A DNA stretch of 64,000 bases from Mesorhizobium sp. B2-3-4 (GCF_006442315.1 NZ_VFVY01000005.1:244505-308504), one strand, 5' to 3'; numbered from the stretch's first letter, positions 26,591-35,865 are shown. Made by a program: numbers and translations. Notes: a model not told the origin generated them from the sequence alone.

Positions 26591-27727
26591 ATGAGCAGGA
26601 ACGCGACATCGTCCGTCTCGCCGCCATCCGCCAAGGCCGCCGGCCTTTTGCCTTTTCCAGCTGTTTCAATTTTCGCCTGCGCGGCCCTGGCGCTGCTGGC
26701 CGGTTGCCAGAAGCAGGAGGCGGCGGACAAAAAGCTGCCGGTCATGGTGCGCACCGAAACCGTGGCAACCTCAGATTATGCGCCGAGAACCTCGCTGACC
26801 GGGGTCATCGCAGCGCGCACGCTGAACAACCTGTCGTTCCGGGTCGGCGGGCGCGTCGCCGAGCGGCTTGTCGATGTCGGCCAGCATGTCGACCAGGGCA
26901 CGGTGCTTGCCCGCATCGACCCGCAGGAGCAGGAATCCGATCTGCGCTCGGCACAGGCCGACCTCGATGCCGCGCAGGCGCAATTGACCCAGGCGGCGGC
27001 CACTTTCGAACGGCAGAAGACGCTGCTTGCCCAGGGCTTCACCACCCGACGCGACTATGACGCCGCCGACCAGGCGCTGAAGGTGGCGCAAGGCAGCGTC
27101 GATGCAGCGCAGAGCGCGCTGGCCAATGCCCAGCAGAACCTGTCCTTCACCGAGCTCAAGGCCGGTGCGGCCGGCGTCATCACCGCCCGCCAGGTCGAAA
27201 CAGGGCAGGTTGTACAGGCAGCACAGACCATCTTCACCGTCGCCGAGGACGGCGACCGCGACGCGGTGTTCAATGTTGAGGAGACGCTGGTCGCCAAAAC
27301 GCCGCCCTCGCCCGCGGTGACGATCACGCTCCTGTCCGACCCGCAAATTCGGGCAACGGGCAAGGTGCGCGAGATCTCGCCGGCCGTCGACCCGGCTTCG
27401 GGCGCGATAAGGGTCAAGGTCGCCATTCCCGATACGCCGGCCGGCATGCCGCTGGGCGCGGCCGTCATCGGCTCGGTCAGCGCCAAGCCTGCCAAGGCAG
27501 TTCTGTTGCCATGGCAGGCGCTGACCTCGAGTGCCGGCAAGCCGGCCGTCTGGATCGTCGATCCCGCCACCAAGGCGGTGACGACGGCACCGGTCGAGGT
27601 GCTGGCTTTCGATTCGGGCACCGTGGTCATCGCCAACGGACTGAACGAAGGCCAGAGCGTCGTTACGTCGGGCGGGCAATTGCTCAGCCCCGGCCAGACG
27701 GTCGAGATATCGGGAGCGGCGCAATGA
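26591..27727 (+). CDS. RND efflux periplasmic adaptor, first copy (TriA-like lipoprotein)
   Basis: A 378-residue membrane-fusion protein. A hydrophobic leader ends in the lipobox LLAGC (Cys ~39), so it is probably a lipoprotein anchored to the inner membrane. The body has a split lipoyl domain (ISFR/LSFRVGGRVAERLVDVGQHVDQG...), an alpha-hairpin of about 60 residues rich in Ala/Gln (DLDAAQAQLTQAAATFERQ) and a beta-barrel. It links the inner-membrane pump to an outer-membrane channel. GAGGGGAG precedes the ATG. Its stop overlaps the start of a second adaptor gene as ATGA, giving the two-adaptor/one-pump layout seen in TriABC of Pseudomonas. Confidence 0.92.
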   Translation: MSRNATSSVSPPSAKAAGLLPFPAVSIFACAALALLAGCQKQEAADKKLPVMVRTETVATSDYAPRTSLTGVIAARTLNNLSFRVGGRVAERLVDVGQHVDQGTVLARIDPQEQESDLRSAQADLDAAQAQLTQAAATFERQKTLLAQGFTTRRDYDAADQALKVAQGSVDAAQSALANAQQNLSFTELKAGAAGVITARQVETGQVVQAAQTIFTVAEDGDRDAVFNVEETLVAKTPPSPAVTITLLSDPQIRATGKVREISPAVDPASGAIRVKVAIPDTPAGMPLGAAVIGSVSAKPAKAVLLPWQALTSSAGKPAVWIVDPATKAVTTAPVEVLAFDSGTVVIANGLNEGQSVVTSGGQLLSPGQTVEISGAAQ

Positions 27728-28800
27728 AGCGGCTGCCAGCCATCCTGCTTGGTCTTGCCGCGGTCGGCGTGCTCGCGGCCTGCTCGAAATCGGAAGAGAA
27801 GCCACCGGAGATCGTCCGGCCGGTGCTGTCGGTCGTGGTCGAGCCGCGCACGACCCAGACCTTCGGTTTTGCCGGTTCCGTCGAGCCGCAGGTCAGCGCC
27901 GACCTCGCCTTCCGCCTGCTCGGCCGCGTGGTTTCGCGCGACGTCAACGTCGGCGACATCGTCAGCAAGGGCACGACCATCGCCGCACTCGATCCGACCG
28001 CACTGGAACTGGCCGTCCAGGCCGCCAAGGCGGAACTCTCCAATGCGCAGGCGCAGTTCGCCAATGCCGCCGCCAGCGAGGAGCGGCAACGGCAGTTGCT
28101 CGCGTCGGCCAACACGCCGCAATCCGCCTTCGACGCCGCGCAGCAGGCACGCAAGGCGGCGGAAGCCAGCGTCGAGCGGGCCAAGGCTTCGCTGGCCAAG
28201 TCGCAGGAACAATTGGGCTATGCCAGGCTCTTCTCCGACTTCGACGGCGTCGTCACCGCTGTCGGCGCGGAGGTCGGCCAGACAGTCTCGGCCGGGCAGA
28301 CGGTTGTGACCGTGGCGCGCTCGGACCTGCGCGAGGCGGTGGTCGACATTCCCGACCAGCTGACCGGCGATCTTCCGCCGGGCACGCCGTTCCAGGTCAT
28401 CCTGCAGTCGCTGCCGACGATCCAGACCGAAGCCAAGCTGCGCGAGATCGCGCCCCAGTCCGAAGGATCGACCCGCACGCGGCGCGTCAAGCTGACGCTC
28501 ACCGATCCGCCGCAGGCGTTCCGGCTGGGTTCGACGGTGACGGCCACCCGCATGACCAAGGTCGAGCCGGTGATCGAGCTGCCGCTGTCGGCGCTGCTCG
28601 AAAAGGACGGGTCCGACAAGGTGTGGATTGTCGATCCGCAGACGTCGAGCGTGAGTGCGCGTGATATCAAGATCGCCGCGAAGAAGAGCGGCACCTTCAC
28701 GGTGGCCGAAGGCCTCGAAGCCGGCATGCGCGTGGTCACCGCCGGCGTCCATAGCCTTGTTGAAGGCCAGAAAGTCAAAGTGCCGGAGGGAGGCGTCTGA
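27724..28800 (+). CDS. RND efflux periplasmic adaptor, second copy (TriB-like lipoprotein)
   Basis: A 358-residue membrane-fusion protein, paralogous to the gene just upstream but clearly diverged. The leader MKRLPAILLGLAAVGVLAAC ends in a lipobox (Cys20). A lipoyl half-motif (LLGRVVSRDVNVGDIVSKG), an Ala/Gln-rich alpha-hairpin and a beta-barrel domain follow. The ATG at 27724 overlaps the previous stop as ATGA, and its own stop overlaps the pump gene as TGATG, so all three genes are probably translationally coupled. Both adaptors may assemble as a mixed hexamer around one RND pump. Confidence 0.92.
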   Translation: MKRLPAILLGLAAVGVLAACSKSEEKPPEIVRPVLSVVVEPRTTQTFGFAGSVEPQVSADLAFRLLGRVVSRDVNVGDIVSKGTTIAALDPTALELAVQAAKAELSNAQAQFANAAASEERQRQLLASANTPQSAFDAAQQARKAAEASVERAKASLAKSQEQLGYARLFSDFDGVVTAVGAEVGQTVSAGQTVVTVARSDLREAVVDIPDQLTGDLPPGTPFQVILQSLPTIQTEAKLREIAPQSEGSTRTRRVKLTLTDPPQAFRLGSTVTATRMTKVEPVIELPLSALLEKDGSDKVWIVDPQTSSVSARDIKIAAKKSGTFTVAEGLEAGMRVVTAGVHSLVEGQKVKVPEGGV

Positions 28801-31800
28801 TGAAGGGCTTCAATCTCTCCGACTGGGCGCTGAACCACCGTTCGATGGTCTGGTATTTCATGCTGGTCTTCGTCGTGGCCGGCATCTTCTCCTACCTCAA
28901 TCTCGGCCGCGAGGAAGACCCAGCCTTCACCATCAAGACCATGATCATCCAGGCCAACTGGCCGGGGGCTTCGGTCAGGGAGACGGTGCAGCAGGTGACC
29001 GACCGCATCGAGAAGAAGCTCGAGGAACTCGACAGCCTGGACTACACGAAATCGGTCACCACCGCTGGCCAGACCATCATCTTCGTCAACCTGAAGGACA
29101 CCACCAAGGCGCGCGATGTCGTGCCGAACTGGCTTCAGGTGCGCAACATGGTCAACGACATCAAGGCGCAGTTTCCCCAGGGCGTGCAGGGACCGTTCTT
29201 CAACGACCGCTTCGGCGACGTCTACGGCAACATCTATGCCTTCACCTCGGACGGGCTGACGCCGCGCCAGCTGCGCGACTATGTCGAGGATGCCAGGACA
29301 AAGATCCTGACCGTGCCCAATGCCGGCAAGGTGGATCTCGTCGGCGCGCAGGACGAGGCGATCTACCTCGAATTCTCGACCCGCCAGATCGCGGCACTTG
29401 GCCTCAACCAGCAAGCGATCGTCGCCAGCCTGCAGGCGCAGAACGCCATCACGCCGTCCGGCGTCGTCCAGTCCGGACCGGAGCGCATCAGCGTTCGCGT
29501 CGGCGGCCAGTTCACCTCGGAGGAGAGCCTGCGGGCCATCAATCTGCGCGTCAACGACCGCTTCTTCCGGCTGAGCGACGTGGCGACGATCACGCGCGGC
29601 TATGTCGATCCGCCCACGGCCCTGTTCCGCTTCAACGGCCAGGACGCGATCGGTCTTGCCATCGGCATGAAGCCCAATGCCAATCTCCTGCAGTTCGGCG
29701 AAGCGCTGCATGAGGAGATGAACAAGGTGCTGGCCGACTTGCCGGTCGGCGTCGGTGTGCATCTGGTGGCCGACCAGCCGGTCATCGTCGAGGAAGCGGT
29801 TTCGGGCTTCACGCGCGCCTTGTTCGAGGCGGTGGCCATCGTACTCGCCGTCTCGTTCATCAGCCTCGGCATGCGCGCCGGTTTCGTGGTGGCGCTGTCG
29901 ATCCCGCTGGTGCTGGCCATCACCTTCACGGCGATGGAATATCTCGGCATATCGCTGCAGCGGATTTCGCTCGGCGCGCTGATCATCGCGCTCGGCCTGC
30001 TGGTCGACGACGCCATGATCGCGGTGGAAATGATGGTGGCGCGGCTGGAGGTCGGCGACAGCCTGCGCAAGGCGGCGACCTATGTCTACACTTCGACCGC
30101 CTTCCCGATGCTGACCGGCACGCTGGTGACCGTCGCCGGCTTCATCCCGATCGGCCTCAACAACAGCGCCGCCGGCGAATATACGTTCACGCTGTTCGTC
30201 GTCATCGCCGTCTCGCTCCTTGTGTCGTGGATCGTGGCGGTGCTGTTCGCTCCGCTGCTTGGGGTGACCATCCTGCCGGCGACGATGAAGACCAAGCATC
30301 ACGACCAGCCGGGGCGCTTCACCTCGCTGTTCCGGCGCGTGCTTGTGGGCTCGGTGCGCCACCACTGGCTGACCATCATCGCCACCGTGCTTCTCTTTGC
30401 CGCCTCGATCGCCGGCTTCGGCCTGGTGCAGCAGCAATTCTTCCCGCCGTCGGACCGGCCGGAGCTGATCGTCGACTGGAACCTGCCGCAGAATGCTTCG
30501 ATCGCCGACACGCGCGACCAGATGGAGCGGTTCGAGCAACGGGCGCTGGTCGGCAATCCCGATATCGATCATTTCTCGTCCTATATCGGCCAAGGCGCGG
30601 TGCGCTTCGTGCTGGCCTACGACGTGCAGCCGGCCAATCCCTATTTCGGCCAGACCGTGATCGTCACCAAGAGCCTGGAAGCGCGCAACCGGGTGAAGGC
30701 GGCGCTCGAAAAGCTGCTGCGCGAGGAATTCGTCGGCACGGATGCCTTCGTCAAGCTGCTGGAGCTCGGACCGCCGGTCGGCCGCCCCGTCCAGTATCGT
30801 GTCGGCGGTCCCGACATCCAGACGGTGCGCGAACTGGCGCAGAAATTCGCCGGCGTCATTTCCGCCAACCCGAAACTGGCGGCGCCGACTTTCGATTGGA
30901 ACGAGCCGCAGCGCGTGCTGAGGGTCGACGTGCTGCAGGACAAGGCGCGCCAACTCGGCATCACCTCCTCCGACATCGCAAGCGCGCTGAACAGCACGGT
31001 CGGCGGGGCGACCATCACCCAGGTCCGCGACGCCACCTACCTCATCAATGTCGTGGCGCGCTCGCGCGAAGCCGAACGCGGCTCGATCGAGACCTTGCAG
31101 AACATGCAGCTGCCGACAAGCACCGGTGAAGCCATCCCGCTCGCGGCGGTGGCCAATTTCCGCTACGACCTGGAGCAGCCGACTGTATGGCGGCGCGATC
31201 GCATCCCGACCATCACCGTGCGCGCCGGGCTGGTAGGTGACGTGCTGCCCGCGACCGTCGTCAACGAGCTGAAACCCTCCGTCGAGGCCTTCATCGCCAA
31301 GCTGCCGCCTGGCTATTCGGTCGAGACCGCCGGCTCGGTCGAGGAAAGCGGCAAGAGCCAGGGGCCGATCGCCGCCGTGGTGCCGCTGATGCTGTTCGTG
31401 ATGGCGACCATACTGATGGTGCAGTTGCAGAGTTTCCAGCGCCTGTTCCTGGTGGTGGCGGTGGCGCCGCTCGGCCTGATCGGCGTGGTGGCGGCACTTG
31501 TGCCGAGTGGCGCGCCGCTCGGCTTCGTCGCCATCCTCGGCGTCCTGGCGCTGATCGGCATCCTGATCCGCAACTCGGTCATCCTGATCGTGCAGATCGA
31601 GGACCTCGTCGCCGAGGGCAAGGATCGCTGGGCGGCCGTCATCGAAGCGACCGAGCATCGCATGCGGCCGATCGCGCTGACGGCGGCGGCCGCCAGCCTG
31701 GCGCTGATCCCGATCGCGCGAGAAGTGTTCTGGGGGCCGATGGCTTACGCCATGATGGGCGGCATCATCGCCGGCACGGCGATCACGCTGCTGTTCCTGC

Positions 31801-31898
31801 CTGCGCTTTATGTGACGTGGTTCAGGATCAAGGAGCCGAAAGGCAGCGACGATTCGCCCCCCTCCGAGATCAGGGAACTGACGGAGAACCCGACCTAA
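28800..31898 (+). CDS. RND efflux permease, HAE1 family (TriC/AcrB-like)
   Basis: A 1032-residue inner-membrane RND transporter expected to export hydrophobic compounds using proton motive force. It has a first helix near residues 17-35, a large periplasmic porter loop, and a helix cluster around residues 335-490 with the proton-relay pair Asp403-Asp404 in LLVDDAMIAVEM. The second periplasmic loop and a C-terminal helix cluster (~850-1015) with the conserved LIGILIRNSVILIVQIED follow. The N-terminus MKGFNLSDWALNHRSMVW is of the TriC type. No outer-membrane TolC gene lies in the operon, so a separately encoded channel must be used. Substrate specificity is not predictable from sequence. Confidence 0.95.
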   Translation: MKGFNLSDWALNHRSMVWYFMLVFVVAGIFSYLNLGREEDPAFTIKTMIIQANWPGASVRETVQQVTDRIEKKLEELDSLDYTKSVTTAGQTIIFVNLKDTTKARDVVPNWLQVRNMVNDIKAQFPQGVQGPFFNDRFGDVYGNIYAFTSDGLTPRQLRDYVEDARTKILTVPNAGKVDLVGAQDEAIYLEFSTRQIAALGLNQQAIVASLQAQNAITPSGVVQSGPERISVRVGGQFTSEESLRAINLRVNDRFFRLSDVATITRGYVDPPTALFRFNGQDAIGLAIGMKPNANLLQFGEALHEEMNKVLADLPVGVGVHLVADQPVIVEEAVSGFTRALFEAVAIVLAVSFISLGMRAGFVVALSIPLVLAITFTAMEYLGISLQRISLGALIIALGLLVDDAMIAVEMMVARLEVGDSLRKAATYVYTSTAFPMLTGTLVTVAGFIPIGLNNSAAGEYTFTLFVVIAVSLLVSWIVAVLFAPLLGVTILPATMKTKHHDQPGRFTSLFRRVLVGSVRHHWLTIIATVLLFAASIAGFGLVQQQFFPPSDRPELIVDWNLPQNASIADTRDQMERFEQRALVGNPDIDHFSSYIGQGAVRFVLAYDVQPANPYFGQTVIVTKSLEARNRVKAALEKLLREEFVGTDAFVKLLELGPPVGRPVQYRVGGPDIQTVRELAQKFAGVISANPKLAAPTFDWNEPQRVLRVDVLQDKARQLGITSSDIASALNSTVGGATITQVRDATYLINVVARSREAERGSIETLQNMQLPTSTGEAIPLAAVANFRYDLEQPTVWRRDRIPTITVRAGLVGDVLPATVVNELKPSVEAFIAKLPPGYSVETAGSVEESGKSQGPIAAVVPLMLFVMATILMVQLQSFQRLFLVVAVAPLGLIGVVAALVPSGAPLGFVAILGVLALIGILIRNSVILIVQIEDLVAEGKDRWAAVIEATEHRMRPIALTAAAASLALIPIAREVFWGPMAYAMMGGIIAGTAITLLFLPALYVTWFRIKEPKGSDDSPPSEIRELTENPT

Positions 31899-31910
31899 GG
31901 TTTCGCCGTA

Positions 31911-32225
31911 TCATTCATTATCGTTGGAGGGCGACGGGCGCGATTTGGCTCGCTGCCATGGCGACGATTTCGAACTGCGCCAGGCATGCCAGCCTTCGGG
32001 CAAATCGACCAATTCGAGGATGCTCGAATCTTGATTGACCACTTCCTGCAAGCCGACGAGCATTATTTCGCGTTCATCCCAATCACGCGTATCGCTGCTG
32101 TAGAATAGCCAACTGCCGTCATCTTCCATATGCGAAACGGATGCGATCCAGTCGCCGTAGGCAAATATGCTCCTGTCGGAGAACACCGCAACATTGGGCG
32201 GATCTGCAAACTTCCATTCCTCCAC
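31911..32225 (-). CDS. Small DUF2185/Imm33-like protein
   Basis: A 104-residue acidic protein. The central part (DGSWLFYSSDTRDWDEREIM ... DSSILELVDLPEGWHAWR) resembles the DUF2185 / Imm33 immunity-protein pattern of a W-x-F strand, acidic turn, D-x-S-I helix and terminal P-x-G-x-x-A-x-R. I favour the GTG start at 32225, which has GGGGAG five bases upstream; a longer form from a TTG at 32270 would overlap the ABC ATPase stop as TTGA. It follows the peptide-transporter operon on the same strand, with no toxin gene nearby. The function is unknown; immunity protein or orphan regulator are possibilities. Confidence 0.6.
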   Translation of the reverse strand: MEEWKFADPPNVAVFSDRSIFAYGDWIASVSHMEDDGSWLFYSSDTRDWDEREIMLVGLQEVVNQDSSILELVDLPEGWHAWRSSKSSPWQRAKSRPSPSNDNE

Positions 32226-32266
32226 GAGAACTCCCCGAAGATGGCTCTGCGCTCGAGAAAACGACT

Positions 32267-33016
32267 TCAAGCGGTCCTCACGAACCCTTCGCTCGCCCTC
32301 AACAAATTGCGCGTATAATCCTTCGTGACGCGGCGTTCGACAAGATCACTCGCAGTCAGGTTCTCCACCGCCTCGCCGCCCTGCATCACCATCAGCCGCT
32401 CGCACATATGGGTGATGATGGCGAGATCGTGGCTGACCATCAGGAAGGTCAGCTTGCGGCGCCGCCGCACCTCTTCGAGGAGGTTAAGCACTTCCGCCTG
32501 CACCGAGGCGTCGAGCGCCGAGGTCGGCTCGTCGAGCAGCAGGATCGACGGTTCCAGGATCAGCGCTCTCGCGATCGCCACGCGCTGGCGCTGGCCGCCG
32601 GAAAGCTGGTGCGCGTAGCGGAAGCGAAAACCGTTACCGAGACCGACCTCATCCAGTGCGCGCTCGATGCGCTTCTCGCCATCGGCGAAACCATGGATGG
32701 CGAGCGGTTCCTGCAGCAGGCGGTCGATGGTCTGGCGCGGATGCAGAGAGCCGTAAGGGTCCTGGAAGACCATCTGCACGTCGCGGTAGAAAGCCTTGTC
32801 GCGGCGCACGCCGAGCATCTTGCCGTTGACGGCGATGCTGCCCGAGGCGACCGGCGCGAGGCCGGCAATGGCCCGCAGCAATGTCGATTTGCCGGAGCCG
32901 GATTCACCAACCAAACCGAAGGATTCGCCCGGTTCGACTTCCAGGCTGACGCCCTTCAGCGCGCGAAAGCGGTCGAAGATCACCTCAAGCCTGTCGACAG
33001 CGATCGCCGAAGTCAT
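32267..33016 (-). CDS. Peptide-type ABC transporter ATP-binding protein (DppF/OppF-like)
   Basis: A 249-residue ATPase subunit of a dipeptide/oligopeptide/nickel-type importer. It shows Walker [10 protein letters not shown], a Q-loop (VFQDPYGSLHPR), the signature LSGGQRQR, Walker [13 protein letters not shown] and the H-loop VSHD. It lacks the longer C-terminal oligopeptide extension of DppF, so it is on the short side. The ATG at 33016 overlaps the preceding ATPase gene stop (ATGA). It works as a heterodimer with the upstream ATPase at the cytoplasmic face of the two permeases. Confidence 0.92.
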   Translation of the reverse strand: MTSAIAVDRLEVIFDRFRALKGVSLEVEPGESFGLVGESGSGKSTLLRAIAGLAPVASGSIAVNGKMLGVRRDKAFYRDVQMVFQDPYGSLHPRQTIDRLLQEPLAIHGFADGEKRIERALDEVGLGNGFRFRYAHQLSGGQRQRVAIARALILEPSILLLDEPTSALDASVQAEVLNLLEEVRRRRKLTFLMVSHDLAIITHMCERLMVMQGGEAVENLTASDLVERRVTKDYTRNLLRASEGFVRTA

Positions 33017-33858
33017 GCCGCCCACTCCGGCTTGCGGTCGAGGACGGGCAGCGGGTGACGGTCGGCGCCGATCTTGGGCATGCAGTTGATGAGGCCGCGC
33101 GTGTAGGGGTGCTGGGCTTGGCCGAGTTCCGACGCCTTGAGCTGCTCGACCACCTTGCCGGCATACATGACGATAACGCGGTCGCAGAAGGAGGAAACCA
33201 GGCGCAGATCGTGCGAGATGAAGATCAGCCCCATGCCGCGCTCGGCGACCAGCCGGTCGAGGATGCCGAGAACGTCGAGTTGCACGGTGACGTCGAGTGC
33301 CGAGGTCGGCTCGTCGGCGATCATCATTTCCGGGCCGGCGATCAGCATCATGGCGATCATGGCACGCTGACCCATGCCGCCCGACACTTCATGCGGATGC
33401 AGGTCGAAGACGCGTTTGGGATCACGGATCTGCACCGCCTCCAGCATGGCGAGCGCCCGCTCGCGCGCCTCGGCTTTGGAGACTTTCTCATGCGTGCGCA
33501 GCGTTTCGACGATCTGGCGGCCGATGCTCATCACGGGATCGAGCGAGTATTTCGGGTCCTGCAGGATCATGGCGATGCGGTTGCCCCGCAACGCCCGGCG
33601 TTCGCGCGCAGAGACGCCAAGCAGATCGATGCCGTCGAAGGTCAGTTTGTTGGCCGATATCCTGGCCTGCGGCGGCGTCAGGCCCATGATGGCGCGGCCG
33701 GTCTGCGACTTGCCCGAGCCGGATTCGCCGACAATGCCGAGCCGTTCGCGGCCAAGCGAAAAGGAAACGCCGCGCACCGCCTCGACCAGCCCGGTGCGGG
33801 TCGGGAAGGTGACGCGCAGATCGTCGACCTCAAGCAGCGTCCCGGTCCTGCCGCTCAT
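33013..33858 (-). CDS. Peptide-type ABC transporter ATP-binding protein (DppD/OppD-like)
   Basis: A 281-residue ATPase, partner of the next gene. Walker A is GESGSGKSQ, the Q-loop is LQDPKYSLDP, Walker B is [12 protein letters not shown] and the H-loop FISHD. The signature reads VSGGMGQR rather than the usual SGGQRQR, a common variant in DppD-type subunits. The C-terminal region has the oligopeptide-ABC extension ending HPYTRGLINCMPK. The start region carries a 14-base tandem duplication that separates it from dppC (see repeat at 33854-33878). Confidence 0.92.
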   Translation of the reverse strand: MSGRTGTLLEVDDLRVTFPTRTGLVEAVRGVSFSLGRERLGIVGESGSGKSQTGRAIMGLTPPQARISANKLTFDGIDLLGVSARERRALRGNRIAMILQDPKYSLDPVMSIGRQIVETLRTHEKVSKAEARERALAMLEAVQIRDPKRVFDLHPHEVSGGMGQRAMIAMMLIAGPEMMIADEPTSALDVTVQLDVLGILDRLVAERGMGLIFISHDLRLVSSFCDRVIVMYAGKVVEQLKASELGQAQHPYTRGLINCMPKIGADRHPLPVLDRKPEWAA

Positions 33859-33878
33859 TGGTCGTCACTCATTGGTCG
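33854..33878. repeat. 14-base tandem duplication at the permease/ATPase gene junction
   Basis: The unit CTCATTGGTCG occurs at 33854-33864 and again at 33868-33878, separated by TCA. On the minus strand each copy contains CAATGAG, so stop and start are duplicated: the first copy carries the dppC stop and a spare ATG, the second carries the dppD ATG. The spare ATG (33872) opens a five-codon frame MSDDQ that stops across the dppD start. Confidence 0.85.
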
Positions 33879-34789
33879 CCACTCCGGGGATCGAGCGCGT
33901 CGCGCAGACCGTCGCCGAGCAGGTTGAAGCCGAGGCTGACGATGAGGATGGCAAAGCCTGGCGCACCGGCCACCCACCACTGGTCGAGGATGAAGCGGCG
34001 GCCCGACGCGATCATGGTGCCCCATTCGGGCAATGGCGGCTGCGCGCCGAGGCCGAGGAAACCCAGACCGGCGGCCGTCAGGATGATGCCGGCCATGTCG
34101 AGCGTCACCCGGATGATCAGCGAGGAGATGCACAGCGGCATGATGTGGCGCAGCACGATGCGGAAGGGCGAGGCGCCCATCAATTGCACGGCCTTGATGT
34201 AGTCGGAGTTGCGCACGGTGAGCGTCTCGGCGCGGGCAATGCGCGCATAGGGTGGCCAGGAGGTGATGGCGATGGCTAGGACCGCGTTCTCGATGCCCGG
34301 GCCAAGGGCGGCGACAAAGGCCAGTGCCAGCACCAGCTTGGGGAAGGCGAGGAAAATGTCGGTGATGCGCATCAGTATGGCATCGGTCCAGCCGCCTGCA
34401 TAGCCGGCGACGGTGCCGACCAGGAGGCCTATGGGGGCCGCGATGATGGCAACCAGGATGACCACGTACAGCGTCCAGCGCGAGCCGTAGAGGATGCGCG
34501 AATAGATGTCGCGGCCGAGATCGTCCGTGCCGAACCAGTGTTCGGCGCTCGGCGCCAAGAGCCGTGCGTTCTTCAGGTCGCCGAAGGTCGGCGAATACGG
34601 CGCCAGCACACCGGCGAGGGCGGCGACGAGGAGCAAGGCGATGATGATCAGCAGGCCTACCAGGGCCAGACGATTGGCGGAAAAGCGCCGCCAGGCGACA
34701 TAGGCGCGGCCGAGCCTTGCCTGCATGCGCGAGGCCGGCCGCTCGCTGAGCAGCCAGTCGCGACGGCTCTGGATGGTCCCGACGCTCAT
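33869..34789 (-). CDS. Peptide-type ABC transporter permease (DppC/OppC-like)
   Basis: A 306-residue inner-membrane permease with an N-terminal OppC-type helix (~42-66) and five further helices. The post-helix segment HWFGTDDLGRDIYSRILYGSR is the typical DppC entry block, and the EAA loop for ATPase contact is ARAETLTVRNSDYIKAVQLM followed by G. The start overlaps the DppB stop (ATGA at 34786-34789). It forms the transmembrane path together with the DppB-like subunit. Substrate unknown. Confidence 0.93.
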   Translation of the reverse strand: MSVGTIQSRRDWLLSERPASRMQARLGRAYVAWRRFSANRLALVGLLIIIALLLVAALAGVLAPYSPTFGDLKNARLLAPSAEHWFGTDDLGRDIYSRILYGSRWTLYVVILVAIIAAPIGLLVGTVAGYAGGWTDAILMRITDIFLAFPKLVLALAFVAALGPGIENAVLAIAITSWPPYARIARAETLTVRNSDYIKAVQLMGASPFRIVLRHIMPLCISSLIIRVTLDMAGIILTAAGLGFLGLGAQPPLPEWGTMIASGRRFILDQWWVAGAPGFAILIVSLGFNLLGDGLRDALDPRSGDQ

Positions 34790-35847
34790 GCCGATTTCGT
34801 CCTGGGATCGAGCACTCGGTACAGCAGGTCAGACAGAAGGTTGATGCCGATGAACACCGAGCCGATGACGATGGTGCCGCCGAGCACCGCATTCATGTCG
34901 GCGTTCTGCAGCGAGTTGGTGATGTAGAGCCCGATCCCCGGCCAGGAGAACACCGTCTCGGTCAGCACCGAGCCTTCGAGCAGTCCGGCATAGGAGAGCG
35001 CGATCACCGTCACCATCGGCACGGCGGCGTTGCGCAAAGCGTGGCCCCAGATGATGCGGGTCTCCGACAAGCCCTTGGCGCGCGCGGCGACGACATATTC
35101 CTGGGCGAGTTCATTGAGCATGAACGAGCGCGTCATGCGGCTGATATAGGCGAGCGAAAAATAGCCGAGCAGCGAGGCTGGCAGGATGATGTGCCGGAAG
35201 GCGTCGTAAAAGACGTCCCACTGTCCCTGCATCGCGGAGTCCAGCAGATAAAAACCGGTGATCGGCGTGAAGGTATATTCGTAGACGACGTCGAGCCGTG
35301 CCGGAAAGGCCACCCATTGCAGCTTGGCGTAGAACAGCACCAGAGCCAGCAGACCCAGCCAGAAGATGGGCACGGAATAGCCGATCAGTCCGATGATGCG
35401 CACGACCTGGTCGATCAGGCTGCCACGCCGGACCGCGGCCAGCACACCGAGCGGCACGCCGAACAACGCACCGATCAGCGTTCCCAGCGTCGCCAGTTCC
35501 GTGGTTGCCGGAAGTGCGCGCCTGATATCGGTCATGACCGGATTGGTCGTCAGCACCGAGGTGCCGAAATCGCCGTTGAGCGCGCCTTTGACATAGATGT
35601 AGAACTGCTCGATCAAGGGCAGGTCGAGCCCCATCTCACGGCGCGTGCGCTCGACGACATTGGCCGGCGCGCGGTCGCCCAGAACCGCCAGCACCGGGTC
35701 GATCGGGATGACACGGCCAATGAAGAAGGTGACCGCGAGAAGACCGAGATAGGTCGTCACCGCGATGACCAGGAAGCGGCCGATCGCTGAGGCAATGGCG
35801 ACGGCGCGGGCGCTGCCGCGCCCGCCCTCGTTTTCAACAGCGCTCAT
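34786..35847 (-). CDS. Peptide-type ABC transporter permease (DppB/OppB-like)
   Basis: A 353-residue permease with an N-terminal helix (~24-46), the DppB-type loop PIDPVLAVLGDRAPANVVE and five C-terminal helices. The EAA loop reads [19 protein letters not shown] followed by WGHALRNA. The N-terminal 20 residues are a variable hydrophilic extension. It lies 18 bases after the binding-protein gene and overlaps the DppC-like gene. Together they make a standard binding protein-B-C-D-F order. Confidence 0.93.
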   Translation of the reverse strand: MSAVENEGGRGSARAVAIASAIGRFLVIAVTTYLGLLAVTFFIGRVIPIDPVLAVLGDRAPANVVERTRREMGLDLPLIEQFYIYVKGALNGDFGTSVLTTNPVMTDIRRALPATTELATLGTLIGALFGVPLGVLAAVRRGSLIDQVVRIIGLIGYSVPIFWLGLLALVLFYAKLQWVAFPARLDVVYEYTFTPITGFYLLDSAMQGQWDVFYDAFRHIILPASLLGYFSLAYISRMTRSFMLNELAQEYVVAARAKGLSETRIIWGHALRNAAVPMVTVIALSYAGLLEGSVLTETVFSWPGIGLYITNSLQNADMNAVLGGTIVIGSVFIGINLLSDLLYRVLDPRTKSA

Positions 35848-35865
35848 AAGGCGCGTCCGCGGGCG

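Noticed and set aside
28218..31658. A 1146-codon open frame antisense to the RND pump
   Set aside because: The composition is His/Asp/Arg-rich with no family resemblance, and the sense strand encodes a complete RND permease. It is a GC-bias shadow.
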